The notes beneath the pieces were generated by a model that made no database searches, was not told the origin of the DNA, and worked only from the letters and a program-made list of their open reading frames with translations. Positions 17,558-27,227 of a stretch of 64,000 nt of DNA are shown here, piece by piece. Origin of the DNA: an uncultured Pelagibacteraceae bacterium (GTDB lineage Bacteria > Pseudomonadota > Alphaproteobacteria > Pelagibacterales > Pelagibacteraceae); assembly GCA_902590845.1 (NCBI GenBank), contig CACIYJ010000002.1:1-64000 (forward strand). Direction: 5' to 3'. Made by a program: the position numbers and the translations under genes. How positions within the stretch are numbered: the stretch's first letter is position 1; each line of letters begins with the position of its first letter.

Positions 17558-18346
17558 TTAAAATTCTTTTATATTAAATTCAGAATCTTTTTTTAACCTA
17601 AATCGTTTCAATTTTAAGATTTTTGATGTAATGAATCTCAAAGATCTATAGAAAAAACTATCATTTGTTTTTGATATAGCTTGATCATAAGTAAGAATCT
17701 TTTTTGAGTTTTTCTTAATAAATTTTTCAAAGGACTTAAAATCATCCTCTTTCCATGTATGTAAATGCAGCTTAGTTGACTGTATGCCAAAAGGTAGCAG
17801 AATAACTTTTTCAAATAATTGAGGAATAAACTTTATGTTATTTTCAGTGTAGGGCATCAAACCATAGCCGTCTATAATCTCGGTAATTCCACAATCTTTT
17901 AAGGCGATAAATGTATTCTGATCGTATGTTTGATTAGGAGCAAAGAAAGCTCTAATATTTATTCTTTCTTTTTTAAATTTCTCTAATCCATTTTTTATTC
18001 TTTCAATCTGCATCTCTAATGAATGTCCAAAAAATTCTGATCCTCCTCCATAATTAAAATAATCTGATTTTTTTCTACATAATTTATCATAAATATGTGT
18101 ATCTCCATGCTGAACAATCTCCCAACCCTTATCTTGCCATTTTCTTACTTGATCCCAAAAATTATTATTTCTAGAAAAGGCTAAAAATTCTTTATCTTTA
18201 TTGTTTGGTATAACACCTAAAACTGGTTTAATTGAATATTCATCAAATAAATCCTCTAATTTTTTCATGAGTTTCCAGTCCATATTTTCACAAACATCGT
18301 CGATACGAATGAGAATTCCTGTGTTATTTTTTATATAATTATTCAT
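17558..18346 (-). CDS. DUF2334 / polysaccharide-deacetylase-like protein
   Basis: The 262 residues show deacetylase metal-site motifs: ILIRIDDVCEN near the N-terminus (paired Asp) and the HGDTH histidine pair near residues 85-89, followed by FFAPNQTYD, which places a base-like Asp. This is the pattern of DUF2334 proteins, related to NodB-type carbohydrate deacetylases. It would deacetylate a cell-surface sugar or related amide; no signal peptide is seen. It is convergent with the methyltransferase gene and divergent from the acyl-CoA synthetase. Confidence 0.75.
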   Translation of the reverse strand: MNNYIKNNTGILIRIDDVCENMDWKLMKKLEDLFDEYSIKPVLGVIPNNKDKEFLAFSRNNNFWDQVRKWQDKGWEIVQHGDTHIYDKLCRKKSDYFNYGGGSEFFGHSLEMQIERIKNGLEKFKKERINIRAFFAPNQTYDQNTFIALKDCGITEIIDGYGLMPYTENNIKFIPQLFEKVILLPFGIQSTKLHLHTWKEDDFKSFEKFIKKNSKKILTYDQAISKTNDSFFYRSLRFITSKILKLKRFRLKKDSEFNIKEF

Positions 18347-18390
18347 ATTAAAACATTATATATTAAATAATCTTTTAGTTGTATTAAAAA

Positions 18391-20004
18391 ATGAATATTA
18401 AAAATTACAAAAATCTTAAAAAAAATAAAGCCAATTTTGCACCTCTTACCCCGATTGATTTCTTAAAAAGAACGGCAAAAATTTTTCCAAATTATATTTC
18501 AATTATATCTGAAAACAAAAAATTTACATGGGGAGAAACCTTAAGAAGATGTAATCTATTTGCATCATCATTAAAAAAGAAAAAAATAAAAACTGGAGAC
18601 GTTGTTTCAATTATTGCTCCTAATACTAGTGCAATGTATGAATCTCATTTTGCTATTCCCATGGTAGGAGGAATTATTAACACTATTAATATAAGATTAG
18701 ATGCTCGAACTATCAGCTATATAATCGGTCATTCAAGCACAAAATTAATTTTTGTTGATACTGAATTTTTACCAATTGTAAGAAAAGCTTTTAAAATTGG
18801 AAACCACAAAATACCTATCGTTGCTATTAAAGATAATAAAAAATATTCAAAAAATATTCTTAAAGAAGAATTGTATGAAAATTTTTTAAAGAAAGGTTCA
18901 AAAAATTCATCTATTGATTTTACAATTAAAGATGAATGGTTTCCAATTAGTTTGGGCTATACTTCGGGAACTACTAGCAAACCCAAAGGTGTGGTTATCC
19001 ATCATAGAGGTGCATATTTAAATGCTGTGAGCAATCAACTCGCTTGGAATATGAAAAAAAATCCTACTTATTTATGGACCCTGCCAATGTTTCATTGTAA
19101 CGGATGGTGCTTTCCATGGACTATAGCTGCTTTAGCTGGAACTAATATATGTATAAGAAAAATAACATCAAAATTGATTTTTAAATTTATTAAAAAATAC
19201 AAAGTTTCTCATTTATGTGGCACAACTGTAATTATAAATTTACTAATAGAAGAAGGTATAAAAATTAAAAATAAAGTTGAGTTTATGACTGGTGCAGCGC
19301 CTCCACCTTCTGCTATTTTAAAAAAGATTGACGATCAAGGGTTTAATATTACTCATACTTATGGTTTAACTGAAGTATATGGGCCTGCTGTAATATGTGA
19401 ATGGCAAAAAGAATGGAGTAAATTAAAAAAGAATAAAATTGCAGAACTAAAATCTTATCAAGGAGTAAAATACCCTGGAATATCTGAGCTTAAAGTTTTT
19501 AATAAAAAAACAAAAAAAGAAGTAAAGCACAATGGAAAAGATCTTGGTGAGGTTTTTATGAAAGGAAATACTGTGATGATGGGTTATCATAAGGATTCAA
19601 AAGCAACAAACAAAATATTTCATGAAGGTTGGTTTCATACTGGAGATATAGCTGTGGTTCATAAAAATGGTTACATTCAATTGAAAGATAGATCTAAAGA
19701 TATAATAATTTCTGGAGGAGAAAATATTAGCAGCATAGAAATTGAAAATGTTCTTTTTCAACATAAAGATATTATTGATGCGGCTGTTGTCGCAAAAAAA
19801 GATGAGAAATGGGGAGAAGTTCCATGTGCGTTTATAACTCTAAAGAAAAATTCAGCACTTAAAGAACGGGAAATCATTGAATTTTGCAAGAACAATATGG
19901 CTAAATTTAAAATTCCAAAAAAAATTATTTTTGGAAATATTGAAAAAACACCAACTGGAAAAACCCAAAAATTCTTGCTCAGAAAAAAAGCAAATGAAAA
20001 ATAA
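18391..20004 (+). CDS. AMP-forming acyl-CoA synthetase
   Basis: This is a full-length ANL enzyme (537 aa). The P-loop is LGYTSGTTSKPKGVV (about 189-203), TYGLTEVYGP is the A5 motif, WFHTGDIAV is the A7 aspartate motif, KDIIISGGENISSIEIE is A8, and the catalytic Lys is in TPTGKTQK near the C-terminus. The pattern PMFHCNGWCFPW is shared with medium-chain and DmdB-like ligases, so a short or medium-chain acid, possibly methylmercaptopropionate, is plausible. It is followed at 68 bp by a glutaryl-CoA-dehydrogenase-like gene, suggesting an acid activated here is then oxidised there. The substrate is not determined by sequence. Confidence 0.88.
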   Translation: MNIKNYKNLKKNKANFAPLTPIDFLKRTAKIFPNYISIISENKKFTWGETLRRCNLFASSLKKKKIKTGDVVSIIAPNTSAMYESHFAIPMVGGIINTINIRLDARTISYIIGHSSTKLIFVDTEFLPIVRKAFKIGNHKIPIVAIKDNKKYSKNILKEELYENFLKKGSKNSSIDFTIKDEWFPISLGYTSGTTSKPKGVVIHHRGAYLNAVSNQLAWNMKKNPTYLWTLPMFHCNGWCFPWTIAALAGTNICIRKITSKLIFKFIKKYKVSHLCGTTVIINLLIEEGIKIKNKVEFMTGAAPPPSAILKKIDDQGFNITHTYGLTEVYGPAVICEWQKEWSKLKKNKIAELKSYQGVKYPGISELKVFNKKTKKEVKHNGKDLGEVFMKGNTVMMGYHKDSKATNKIFHEGWFHTGDIAVVHKNGYIQLKDRSKDIIISGGENISSIEIENVLFQHKDIIDAAVVAKKDEKWGEVPCAFITLKKNSALKEREIIEFCKNNMAKFKIPKKIIFGNIEKTPTGKTQKFLLRKKANEK

Positions 20005-20072
20005 TTATCCTTCTCTGAATTAATAAAATAATGTAAAAGAAAAAGGTAATATAAAAATAACCATAAATACTC

Positions 20073-21242
20073 ATGGAAAAAAAACAAAATAATTGGATAG
20101 ATCCGCTTTATCTTGATTCTTTATTAACAGAAGAGGAAAAATCAATTCAAAAAACAATAAAAGATTACTGTAAAAAAAAATTATTACCAAAAGTTGTGGA
20201 AAATAACAAAAAATGTTTTTTTGATAAAAAGATCTATGAAGAGTGGGGTTCTCTAGGTTTGCTAGGTCTTACAATTGATGGTTATGGCTCTGCTAATGCT
20301 TCTAACATTGCTTATGGTTTAGTAACAAAAGAATTTGAATCAGTAGACAGCAGCTATCGTTCAGCAATATCAGTTCAGTCTTCTCTAGTAATTCATCCCA
20401 TATTTTACTTTGGTTCTGATGAACAAAAAGAACATTATCTTCCAGGGCTTGTTAAAGGCAACTTGGTTGGTTGTTTTGGTTTGACAGAAAGCATTTCGGG
20501 TTCCGCTCCGTCTTCAATGAAGACTACTTTTACAGAAAATTCTGATGGCTATTTATTAAATGGCACAAAGAATTGGATTACTAATGCTCCGATAGCCGAT
20601 GTATTTATTATTTGGGCTTTAAGCAAAGATAAAGAAGTTTATGGTTTTATTGTTGATAAAAAATCGAAAGGACTAACTACTTCTACAATAGAAAAAGCAA
20701 GTCTAAAAATCAGTCACACAGGACAAATAATTTTAAATAACGTTCAAGTTCCAAAGAAAAATATTTTACCTAAAACCACAGGTTGGAAGTCCGTTTATTC
20801 TTGTATAAACAAAGCTCGATACGGAATTGCATGGGGAGCTATGGGGGCTGCTGAATCCTGTTGGCTTATTGCAAAAGATTATACGGAAAACAGAATTATA
20901 AATAAAAAACAATTAGCCTCTAAGCAATTGGTTCAAAAAAAATTAGCAGATATGTTAACTGAAATTTCACTTGGTCTTAGTGGATGTTTACATGCAGGAA
21001 GAGCTATGGATGAAAACAAAGACATGAAGATTGCTATTAGTATGTTGAAAAGAAACAATTGCTTAAAGGCTTTAAAGATTGCAAGAGATGCAAGAGATAT
21101 GTTGGGAGCCAATGGTATTTTAGATGAATATCATATAATTAGACATTTAGTTAATCTTGAAACGGTTAATACCTACGATGGAACCGAAGATACACATGCT
21201 CTAATATTAGGAAAATTTCAAACAGGTATTGATGCATTCTAA
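20073..21242 (+). CDS. Glutaryl-CoA dehydrogenase-like acyl-CoA dehydrogenase (Asp in place of catalytic Glu)
   Basis: The 389 residues align along their whole length with human-type GCDH: NWIDPL start, VDSSYRSAISVQSSLVIHP (R96 retained, equivalent to the substrate-carboxylate Arg), INKARYGIAWGAMGA, QLVQKKLADMLTEISLGL and ARDMLGANGILDEYHI. Two departures are notable. The usual FGLTEPNSGSDPSSM reads FGLTESISGSAPSSM, and the catalytic Glu of the TYEGT motif is Asp (D369, TYDGTED). The family oxidises and decarboxylates glutaryl-CoA to crotonyl-CoA with FAD. The Asp may alter the proton-transfer or decarboxylation step. It overlaps the next gene by 11 nt. Confidence 0.85.
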   Translation: MEKKQNNWIDPLYLDSLLTEEEKSIQKTIKDYCKKKLLPKVVENNKKCFFDKKIYEEWGSLGLLGLTIDGYGSANASNIAYGLVTKEFESVDSSYRSAISVQSSLVIHPIFYFGSDEQKEHYLPGLVKGNLVGCFGLTESISGSAPSSMKTTFTENSDGYLLNGTKNWITNAPIADVFIIWALSKDKEVYGFIVDKKSKGLTTSTIEKASLKISHTGQIILNNVQVPKKNILPKTTGWKSVYSCINKARYGIAWGAMGAAESCWLIAKDYTENRIINKKQLASKQLVQKKLADMLTEISLGLSGCLHAGRAMDENKDMKIAISMLKRNNCLKALKIARDARDMLGANGILDEYHIIRHLVNLETVNTYDGTEDTHALILGKFQTGIDAF

Positions 21243-22269
21243 AGATAGTATTTTATCTAAGTGTAAAATAAATAAAATTTCAGAAACTAGTAAAAAAAAG
21301 TTGTCTACTTTCTACAAAAAACTTTATCCAGAAAGATACAAAAGTTTAACTGAAAATTGGAGTTGGTGGTATAGAGTCAACAAAGATTTTGCTGAACCAA
21401 TAATACTTTCTTTAGATGGAAAAGTAATTGGTCAAGCAGCCTTTCTGGTTAATAATTTAATCGTTTCTAATAAAAAAATTTCTGCTATATGGTTTCAAGA
21501 CTATGCTGTGCTTCCAGAATTTATGGGTTTTGGATTAGGCAAACTTTTAACTAAAGAATGGATGAAGGTATGTCCCAATCAAATGGCTATGTGTAGCCCT
21601 TACTCTCTAAGGGTGCTAAAAAAATTTGGTTGGATTGATAACTTTGAGACAAAAAGATTGGTTAGACCGATTAATTATTTTAAATTTTTACCGTTTGCAA
21701 ATAATTTAAATTTAAACCTTTTTAATTCAACGCTTAGATTTTTTCTAAAAAAAAGATATGCTGAAAACGAGGATATTAAACCATATAATCTTTCTGAAAA
21801 CTTCAAAGTAATATCTGACTCTTTTAATTTAAAAAAAATGCCTGAAAATAATAATGATTTTCCAATCATTAATAGAGACGAAAGTTGGCTGTATTGGAGA
21901 TTAATGGAATGTCCTTATAAAAAAGATATTTATTTTTTTGAATACCAAAATAGTTTTTCAATAGTGCACATTTACTCAGTAAAAAAGATTAAAAGATTAA
22001 ATGTTTTGTATACTTATAGCACTGATAAACCAGAAGAAATAAAACTTTATAAATTGATTACAAATTGGGCAATTAATAATAATATTGATTACGTTTGGGC
22101 AATAAGCAAAAGAAAAGATTTGAAAAATATTTTTCCTAGAATCTACTATAGACCTCTCAGATTTGCTTCATGGAGCTCGGACAATGCAATATTTAATGTA
22201 TTGAAAAAAGGTTTCTTGGATCTTCAGGGAATAGACTCCGATATAGAATCCGGATTCTATATAGAATAA
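21232..22269 (+). CDS. GNAT-like acetyltransferase, unknown substrate
   Basis: The 345-residue protein has an N-terminal GNAT-like core: VIGQAAFLVNN, then WFQDYAVLPEFMGFGLGKLL, which holds the acetyl-CoA loop (G-x-G-x-G/L), and a possible second half with a 'SWLYWRLMECPYKKDI' segment typical of proteins with tandem GNAT folds. The ATG at 21232 is used; a TTG three bases upstream is ignored. It starts inside the dehydrogenase gene, so they are co-transcribed. The substrate is unknown. Confidence 0.7.
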   Translation: MHSKDSILSKCKINKISETSKKKLSTFYKKLYPERYKSLTENWSWWYRVNKDFAEPIILSLDGKVIGQAAFLVNNLIVSNKKISAIWFQDYAVLPEFMGFGLGKLLTKEWMKVCPNQMAMCSPYSLRVLKKFGWIDNFETKRLVRPINYFKFLPFANNLNLNLFNSTLRFFLKKRYAENEDIKPYNLSENFKVISDSFNLKKMPENNNDFPIINRDESWLYWRLMECPYKKDIYFFEYQNSFSIVHIYSVKKIKRLNVLYTYSTDKPEEIKLYKLITNWAINNNIDYVWAISKRKDLKNIFPRIYYRPLRFASWSSDNAIFNVLKKGFLDLQGIDSDIESGFYIE

Positions 22270-22285
22270 ATTTTTTATTAATCTA

Positions 22286-22317
22286 AACAAGTATAGAAAT
22301 TATTCTCTATACTTGTT
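22286..22317. terminator. Bidirectional hairpin between convergent genes
   Basis: A perfect 12-bp stem (22286-22297 with 22306-22317) with an 8-nt loop sits midway between the convergent acetyltransferase and GYD-protein genes. U tracts are weak on both sides, so it is probably a bidirectional terminator of moderate strength or a 3'-end stabiliser. Confidence 0.6.
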
Positions 22318-22328
22318 AGAAATTTAAA

Positions 22329-22652
22329 TTATTTTCCTGGTTCTTTGTATCCAGAAGCCATTTTCTTAGCAGTTTCTGCAATCTTATTAAGATTTACATC
22401 TTCAAGAATTGTAAAATCAGAAACAGCTCCGCTTGAAACAGCAACCATGGCAGCTGCAGCAGCTTGTTCAAAAGTTCCTTCGATCTCTGCCATAAAATCA
22501 TACTTCCCTCTTAGACCGGCATAACGAGTTACTTTTGCTCCAGCTGATGCTGCAAGAGCCGATGTAGCAGCTTTTCTGTCTGTGCCTGGATTGCTTACAA
22601 ATCCACCAAGACCTTTCGCTGTATAACATCCTAAAGTTATAAATTTAGCCAT
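22329..22652 (-). CDS. GYD-domain protein
   Basis: The 107 residues resemble GYD-family proteins: MAKFITLGCYTAKGL at the start and LRGKYDFMAEIEG in the middle, where the family has the G-x-YD motif, followed by an Ala-rich helix. The fold is a small ferredoxin-like dimer of unknown function. The gene has a strong RBS (GGAGGG just upstream on the minus strand). Its composition (Ala/Gly/Lys) and RBS suggest good expression. Confidence 0.75.
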   Translation of the reverse strand: MAKFITLGCYTAKGLGGFVSNPGTDRKAATSALAASAGAKVTRYAGLRGKYDFMAEIEGTFEQAAAAAMVAVSSGAVSDFTILEDVNLNKIAETAKKMASGYKEPGK

Positions 22653-22737
22653 TGTCCCTCCTTTCTCATTATATTAATATTTTATTTCAGTTATATAATT
22701 TGTCCACAATCTGAAGGTGAATTAAAAAATTAAAATA

Positions 22738-23616
22738 ATGAAAATATACGATTGCACATCATTTTATTCCGAACACATGATGTATGAGGTAAGATTAAAT
22801 ATTTTAAAGGATAAAGTTGATAAATTTATAGTTACTGAATCCACTTATTCTCATAGTGGAAAAAAGAAAAAGTTAAATTTCGATATAAATAATTATCCCA
22901 AATTCAAAGATAAAATCATTCATATTGTGATAGATAAAGAACCAGATGGTATTGTTCCTGAAAATAACGATCCTTCTCTACAAAGATCTAATAGTTTAAA
23001 AAGAATTGCTCTTTCTTACGATGAAAGTTTGAAAGCTTTAAAAGAATCTTCTGATGAAGATTTTATAATGTTAAGTGACAATGATGAAATTCCAAATTTA
23101 AATTCGAAAGATTTTGCAACAAATAAAAAAGATATTGTTCTATTTAAACAATTGTTTTTCTATTTTAGATTTAATTTACTTTATGACAGAATGCACTGGT
23201 TTGGGACAAAAGGTTGTAAAAAAAAGAAATTAAAATCTTTATCCTGGTTAAGAAATATCAAATTAAAAAAATATCCATTTTGGAGATTAGATGCTCTTTT
23301 TTCTGAGACTAAGCAAATCAACTTACAAATAATTCAAGATGGAGGTTGGCATTTTACTAATTTAAAAACACCAGAAGAAATGTATGAAAAATTTATGAAC
23401 TTTGGCCATCATAATGAATTTAAATTAAGCGGTTTAACAATAGAAAAAATAAGAGAAAAAATAAAAAATAAAGAAATGTTTTATGATCATTTTGCAGATC
23501 AAAGTTCAACAAACAAATGGAAGAGTGATTATAAGTTAAAAAAATATAACTCAAGCCTTTTGCCAAAATATTTAAGCGATAATCAAAATAAGTATAAAGA
23601 ATGGTTTGATGATTAA
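22738..23616 (+). CDS. Glycosyltransferase family 17 protein
   Basis: The 292 residues match GT17 (beta-1,4-N-acetylglucosaminyltransferase-like): MKIYDCTSFYSEHMMYEVRL, then VTESTYSHSGKKK, and the metal-binding SDNDEIPNL near residues 117-125, then GGWHFTNL. It would transfer a sugar to a surface glycan or modified polymer. It is a stand-alone gene, overlapping the convergent alcohol dehydrogenase stop by 4 nt. Confidence 0.82.
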   Translation: MKIYDCTSFYSEHMMYEVRLNILKDKVDKFIVTESTYSHSGKKKKLNFDINNYPKFKDKIIHIVIDKEPDGIVPENNDPSLQRSNSLKRIALSYDESLKALKESSDEDFIMLSDNDEIPNLNSKDFATNKKDIVLFKQLFFYFRFNLLYDRMHWFGTKGCKKKKLKSLSWLRNIKLKKYPFWRLDALFSETKQINLQIIQDGGWHFTNLKTPEEMYEKFMNFGHHNEFKLSGLTIEKIREKIKNKEMFYDHFADQSSTNKWKSDYKLKKYNSSLLPKYLSDNQNKYKEWFDD

Positions 23617-24617
23617 GGTATTAAGATGATTTTAGGTGCTACGCAAGTGCCATCATGAATTTCTTTAAAAGCTTCTGCTCCTTTTTTAAGTTCTCTGTAT
23701 TCAATCCATTCTAAAGATCCTAATTTTTTATTAGTAAGAAGATTTAAAGTATTTTTAAAATCATTATTTGTATAACAATAAGTTCCGATTAGTGTTATTT
23801 CTTGGATAGTTAACTTTCTAAAATTAAAAGTTCCAGATGGTTGAGTTAAACCTATGTGAACTATTGATCCTCCTGGAGAAACAACATGAATAGCTTGTTG
23901 TCTGCTTACTTCTAAACCAACCGAATCCATTACAAGATCAAAATCATTTTCTTTAATTGATTTGTCCGTAGGATTTACAAATTTTGCATCTAAATATTTA
24001 GAACATTCATCAAGTCTTTTTTTATTTGGATCAGATAAAAAAATATTTTTACAATTTTTATCTTTTGATAAAATTAAACCACACAATAATCCAATTGCTC
24101 CTGCGCCTTGAACTAGGACTTTGCTTTCTGCTAATGATTTTTTTAATGTTTGTTCTGCTAATATCACAGCGTGTAGAGCGACAGCTGCTGGTTCTGCTAA
24201 AGCTGCTTCTTTGGTGTCTAAAGCTTTTGGTACCTCATAAATATTTTTTTCAGGAACTGAAACTAATTCGGCTAGCCCTCCTTCTCTTTTAATTGGTCTG
24301 CTCATGCCAATCATAGTTCTCTCGGGGCATAAGTGTTCTCTTTTATTTTTACAATAATCACATTTTTCACAACTTATGAGAGGATTAAGAACTACTGTTT
24401 TATCTTTAAATTTTCCATTTTGGATTATTCCACTAACTTCATGACCTAAGATTAGTGGTGGAATTCTTCTATCATCTTTTCCGTGATAAGCGTGCATATC
24501 AGAACCGCAGATTCCTGAAGCTTGTATTTTTAAAATACTTTCACCTTGTTTCTCTGTAGGATTTTTTTCTTCTCGATATTCAATTTTTTGAGTTTCAGTA
24601 TAGACTAATGCATGCAT
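23613..24617 (-). CDS. Zinc-binding alcohol dehydrogenase (MDR), probable sulfonate-diol dehydrogenase
   Basis: The 334 aa protein has the MDR layout: catalytic-zinc Cys in ASGICGSDMHAYHG and GHEV, structural-zinc Cys cluster CEKCDYCKNKREHLC, and NAD motif VLVQGAGAIGLLCG near residues 165-178. Final gene of the TRAP-hpsN operon, directly abutting hpsN. In known DHPS pathways, dehydrogenases at C2 (HpsO/HpsP) interconvert DHPS enantiomers so that HpsN can act; an MDR enzyme here fits such a role. The substrate assignment rests on context only. Confidence 0.8.
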   Translation of the reverse strand: MHALVYTETQKIEYREEKNPTEKQGESILKIQASGICGSDMHAYHGKDDRRIPPLILGHEVSGIIQNGKFKDKTVVLNPLISCEKCDYCKNKREHLCPERTMIGMSRPIKREGGLAELVSVPEKNIYEVPKALDTKEAALAEPAAVALHAVILAEQTLKKSLAESKVLVQGAGAIGLLCGLILSKDKNCKNIFLSDPNKKRLDECSKYLDAKFVNPTDKSIKENDFDLVMDSVGLEVSRQQAIHVVSPGGSIVHIGLTQPSGTFNFRKLTIQEITLIGTYCYTNNDFKNTLNLLTNKKLGSLEWIEYRELKKGAEAFKEIHDGTCVAPKIILIP

Positions 24618-25903
24618 TAATTTAAAAAACCATATTTTCTTAGTCTTACGTCTGCTGTTCTAGCATGAGCTTCCATACCTTCTGCTCTACCAAGCCTAGC
24701 TGCAGCAGAACCAACTAGTTCTGTGGCTTCTTTTGTCATTCTTTGGAATGTTAATGTTTTAATAAATTTTCCAACAAATAATCCACCTGTATATCTTCCA
24801 CCACCTTTGGTTGGTAAAATATGGTTTGTTCCAGAGCATTTATCTCCGTAAGCTACTGTTGTTTCTTCTCCTAAAAATAAAGATCCATAATTTCTTAATC
24901 TTTTTAACCACCAGTCTAATTTTTCAGCGTGAACTTCTAAGTGTTCAGAAGCATATTTGTCACTTACTTCTGCCATTTCTTCATTTGTGTCACAAAGTAT
25001 TACTTCACCATAATCTTTCCAAGCAGCTTCGGCATTAACTTTAGCTAATTCTGGTAATTCGCTAATTAATTCAGGAACTCTTTTCATTGTAAAGTCTGCT
25101 AATGATTTATCTGTTGTAAACAACCATCCAGGAGAATTATAACCATGCTCTAATTGACCAACAAGATCCACAGCTACGATTTCTTTATCGGCAGATTTAT
25201 CAGCTATAATTGCAATTTCCGTTGGACCAGCAAATTGATCTATGCCTACTTTTCCATAAACTATTCTTTTAGCTTCTGCTACATATTGATTTCCAGCTCC
25301 TACTAAAAAATCAACTGGAGGATTATTAAAACATCCATGTGTCATTGAACCTATGGCGGCAACACCGCCCAAATTCATTATGACGTCAGCACCGCAATGA
25401 TTTGCAGCGAAAATTATTCCAGGATTTGCTCCATCTTTATCTTTTGGAGGACTTGCACAAATAATAGTCTTAACGCCAGCTACTTTAGCAGGAGTAATCG
25501 CCATCACAGCTGAAGAAATGTGTGCATAACGCCCACCAGGAATATAGCATCCCGCTGTATCAACTGGAATTAGTCTTTGTCCTGCGAACAATCCTTTTGA
25601 TAATTCAACCTCAAAATTATTGTTCATACTTTTTAATTGGTGTTCGGCAAATTTTTTAACTCGGTCGTGTGCAAATTTAACATCATCTTTAGTTTTTTGA
25701 TTAACTTTTTTAATAGCTTCTTCTATTTTTTCTTTGGAAACAATAACCTCTCCTTCATATTTGTCGAATTTCTTATTAAGTTCTTTAAGCGCATCTTCTT
25801 TTCTTTTTTCTATATCATTAAGAATGCTTTGCACTGCTGCTTGTGTCTTATGATCGTCCGTCTCCGGAGTTTTAGCTGCTTTTTTTATATATTTAATTGC
25901 CAT
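24617..25903 (-). CDS. hpsN: Histidinol-dehydrogenase-family enzyme, probable sulfopropanediol 3-dehydrogenase
   Basis: The 428 residues are HisD-like: TAGCYIPGGRYAHISSAVM, QLEHGYNSPG (zinc-site Gln and His), ASEHLEVHAEKL (catalytic Glu-His), YGDKCSGTNH (zinc Asp) and EAHARTADVRL (zinc His). The gene is not with other his genes and follows TRAP transporter genes, the layout of HpsN, which oxidises (R)-2,3-dihydroxypropane-1-sulfonate to sulfolactate with NAD. The presence of suyAB, which splits sulfolactate, in the same window supports this over a true HisD. It overlaps the DctM-like gene by 11 nt. Confidence 0.82.
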   Translation of the reverse strand: MAIKYIKKAAKTPETDDHKTQAAVQSILNDIEKRKEDALKELNKKFDKYEGEVIVSKEKIEEAIKKVNQKTKDDVKFAHDRVKKFAEHQLKSMNNNFEVELSKGLFAGQRLIPVDTAGCYIPGGRYAHISSAVMAITPAKVAGVKTIICASPPKDKDGANPGIIFAANHCGADVIMNLGGVAAIGSMTHGCFNNPPVDFLVGAGNQYVAEAKRIVYGKVGIDQFAGPTEIAIIADKSADKEIVAVDLVGQLEHGYNSPGWLFTTDKSLADFTMKRVPELISELPELAKVNAEAAWKDYGEVILCDTNEEMAEVSDKYASEHLEVHAEKLDWWLKRLRNYGSLFLGEETTVAYGDKCSGTNHILPTKGGGRYTGGLFVGKFIKTLTFQRMTKEATELVGSAAARLGRAEGMEAHARTADVRLRKYGFLN

Positions 25904-27227
25904 AAAGTACTGTTGGTAACCACAAAGCTATTTGCGGGAAGATTACTATTAATATTAATCCTATAACTTGCAATACCATAAATTGCATCATTCCTATATA
26001 AATGTCTTTTAGATCCCATTCAGGCACTACTCCTTTTAAAAAATATGCAGAAAGAGCCACTGGAGGTGACAGCCAGGCGGTTTGAAGGTTTACAGCAACC
26101 AAAATAGCAAACCAAGTTAAATTAAATCCTAATTCTTCTATTAAAGGTAAAATAATTGGAATAATAATTAATACGATTGGAACCCATTCTAAAGGCCAGC
26201 CTAAAAGAAAAATCATAGCAAGAACGATTCCTAAAATGATATATCTGTTCATCTCTAACTGTAATAAAAATTCAGTTAAAACCATTGGTGTTCCTAATCT
26301 AGAAAATACTGAACCAAAGAAATTTGAGGCTGCTACAAGAACCATAATTAAAGCTGATATTTCCAAAGTTTTAACAAGCGCTTCTTGTAATTTTGGTAGT
26401 GTTAATTTTTTATAAGCTAAAGCTAAAAGCAAAGAACCGACTGCGCCACATCCTGCGGCTTCTGTTGGCGTTGCGTATCCAAATAAAATACTTCCAAGTG
26501 CTGCAAAAACTAAAAGTGCTGGAGGCAATAGACCAATTAAAAATTCTCTCAAAACTTCCATCATGCTCGTTGCTCTATCTTCTTCTGGAAGAATAGGTCC
26601 TAAACTTGGATTTAAAGCACATCTAATAGTCACATATGCAGCATATAAAAGAGCCAACATTATTCCTGGTATAATTGCTGCAGCAAATAAATCAGTTACA
26701 GGGATTTCCATTATTGGACCCATGACAACTAACATAATGCTTGGTGGAATTAATATTCCTAAAGTACCGCCAGCTGTAATTGTTCCTGCTGCCAATCTTA
26801 CATCGTACCCAGATTTATTCATTGATTTAGCAGCCATAATTCCAAGAATTGTCACAGATGCCCCTACTATTCCTGTTGCTGCTGCAAATATTACAGAAAC
26901 AAAAAGTACTGCATAGAATAAAGCTCCACGAACTCTGGACAACATTAGTTGAACTGATGAGAATAGCCTTTCCATCAAGCCAGCATTTTCCATCATAATA
27001 CCCATAAAGACGAACAGTGGAACTGCCGCCAGTGCTTGTTCAGTCATAACCATCGAAAACTGCAAGGTCATTAAATAGAAAACTAGTTTACCAAAACCTA
27101 AATAACCAAATACAAATCCTAAAAAAATTAAAGTAAATGAAATTGGAAAACCAATAAAAATTGCAAATAACATTACTGCAATTAAAATAAAACCTAGTGT
27201 AGCTGGATTAATTAGTTCTGCTATCAT
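25893..27227 (-). CDS. dctM: TRAP transporter large permease subunit
   Basis: The 444 residues are almost wholly hydrophobic, with about 12 membrane segments. Signature stretches are VPLFVFMGIMMENAGLMERLF, GGTLGILIPPSIMLV and GYATPTEAAGCGAVGSLLLA, typical of DctM. It couples Na+ or H+ flow to solute uptake with the small subunit and the binding protein. It overlaps both neighbours (4 nt with DctQ, 11 nt with hpsN). The adjacent hpsN suggests DHPS as substrate. Confidence 0.92.
   Translation of the reverse strand: MIAELINPATLGFILIAVMLFAIFIGFPISFTLIFLGFVFGYLGFGKLVFYLMTLQFSMVMTEQALAAVPLFVFMGIMMENAGLMERLFSSVQLMLSRVRGALFYAVLFVSVIFAAATGIVGASVTILGIMAAKSMNKSGYDVRLAAGTITAGGTLGILIPPSIMLVVMGPIMEIPVTDLFAAAIIPGIMLALLYAAYVTIRCALNPSLGPILPEEDRATSMMEVLREFLIGLLPPALLVFAALGSILFGYATPTEAAGCGAVGSLLLALAYKKLTLPKLQEALVKTLEISALIMVLVAASNFFGSVFSRLGTPMVLTEFLLQLEMNRYIILGIVLAMIFLLGWPLEWVPIVLIIIPIILPLIEELGFNLTWFAILVAVNLQTAWLSPPVALSAYFLKGVVPEWDLKDIYIGMMQFMVLQVIGLILIVIFPQIALWLPTVLYGN

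Noticed and set aside
24617-25903. hisD (histidinol dehydrogenase of histidine synthesis)
   Set aside because: It follows TRAP genes and an alcohol dehydrogenase instead of his genes, and suyAB is present, so HpsN is preferred; a genome-wide check for another hisD would settle it.
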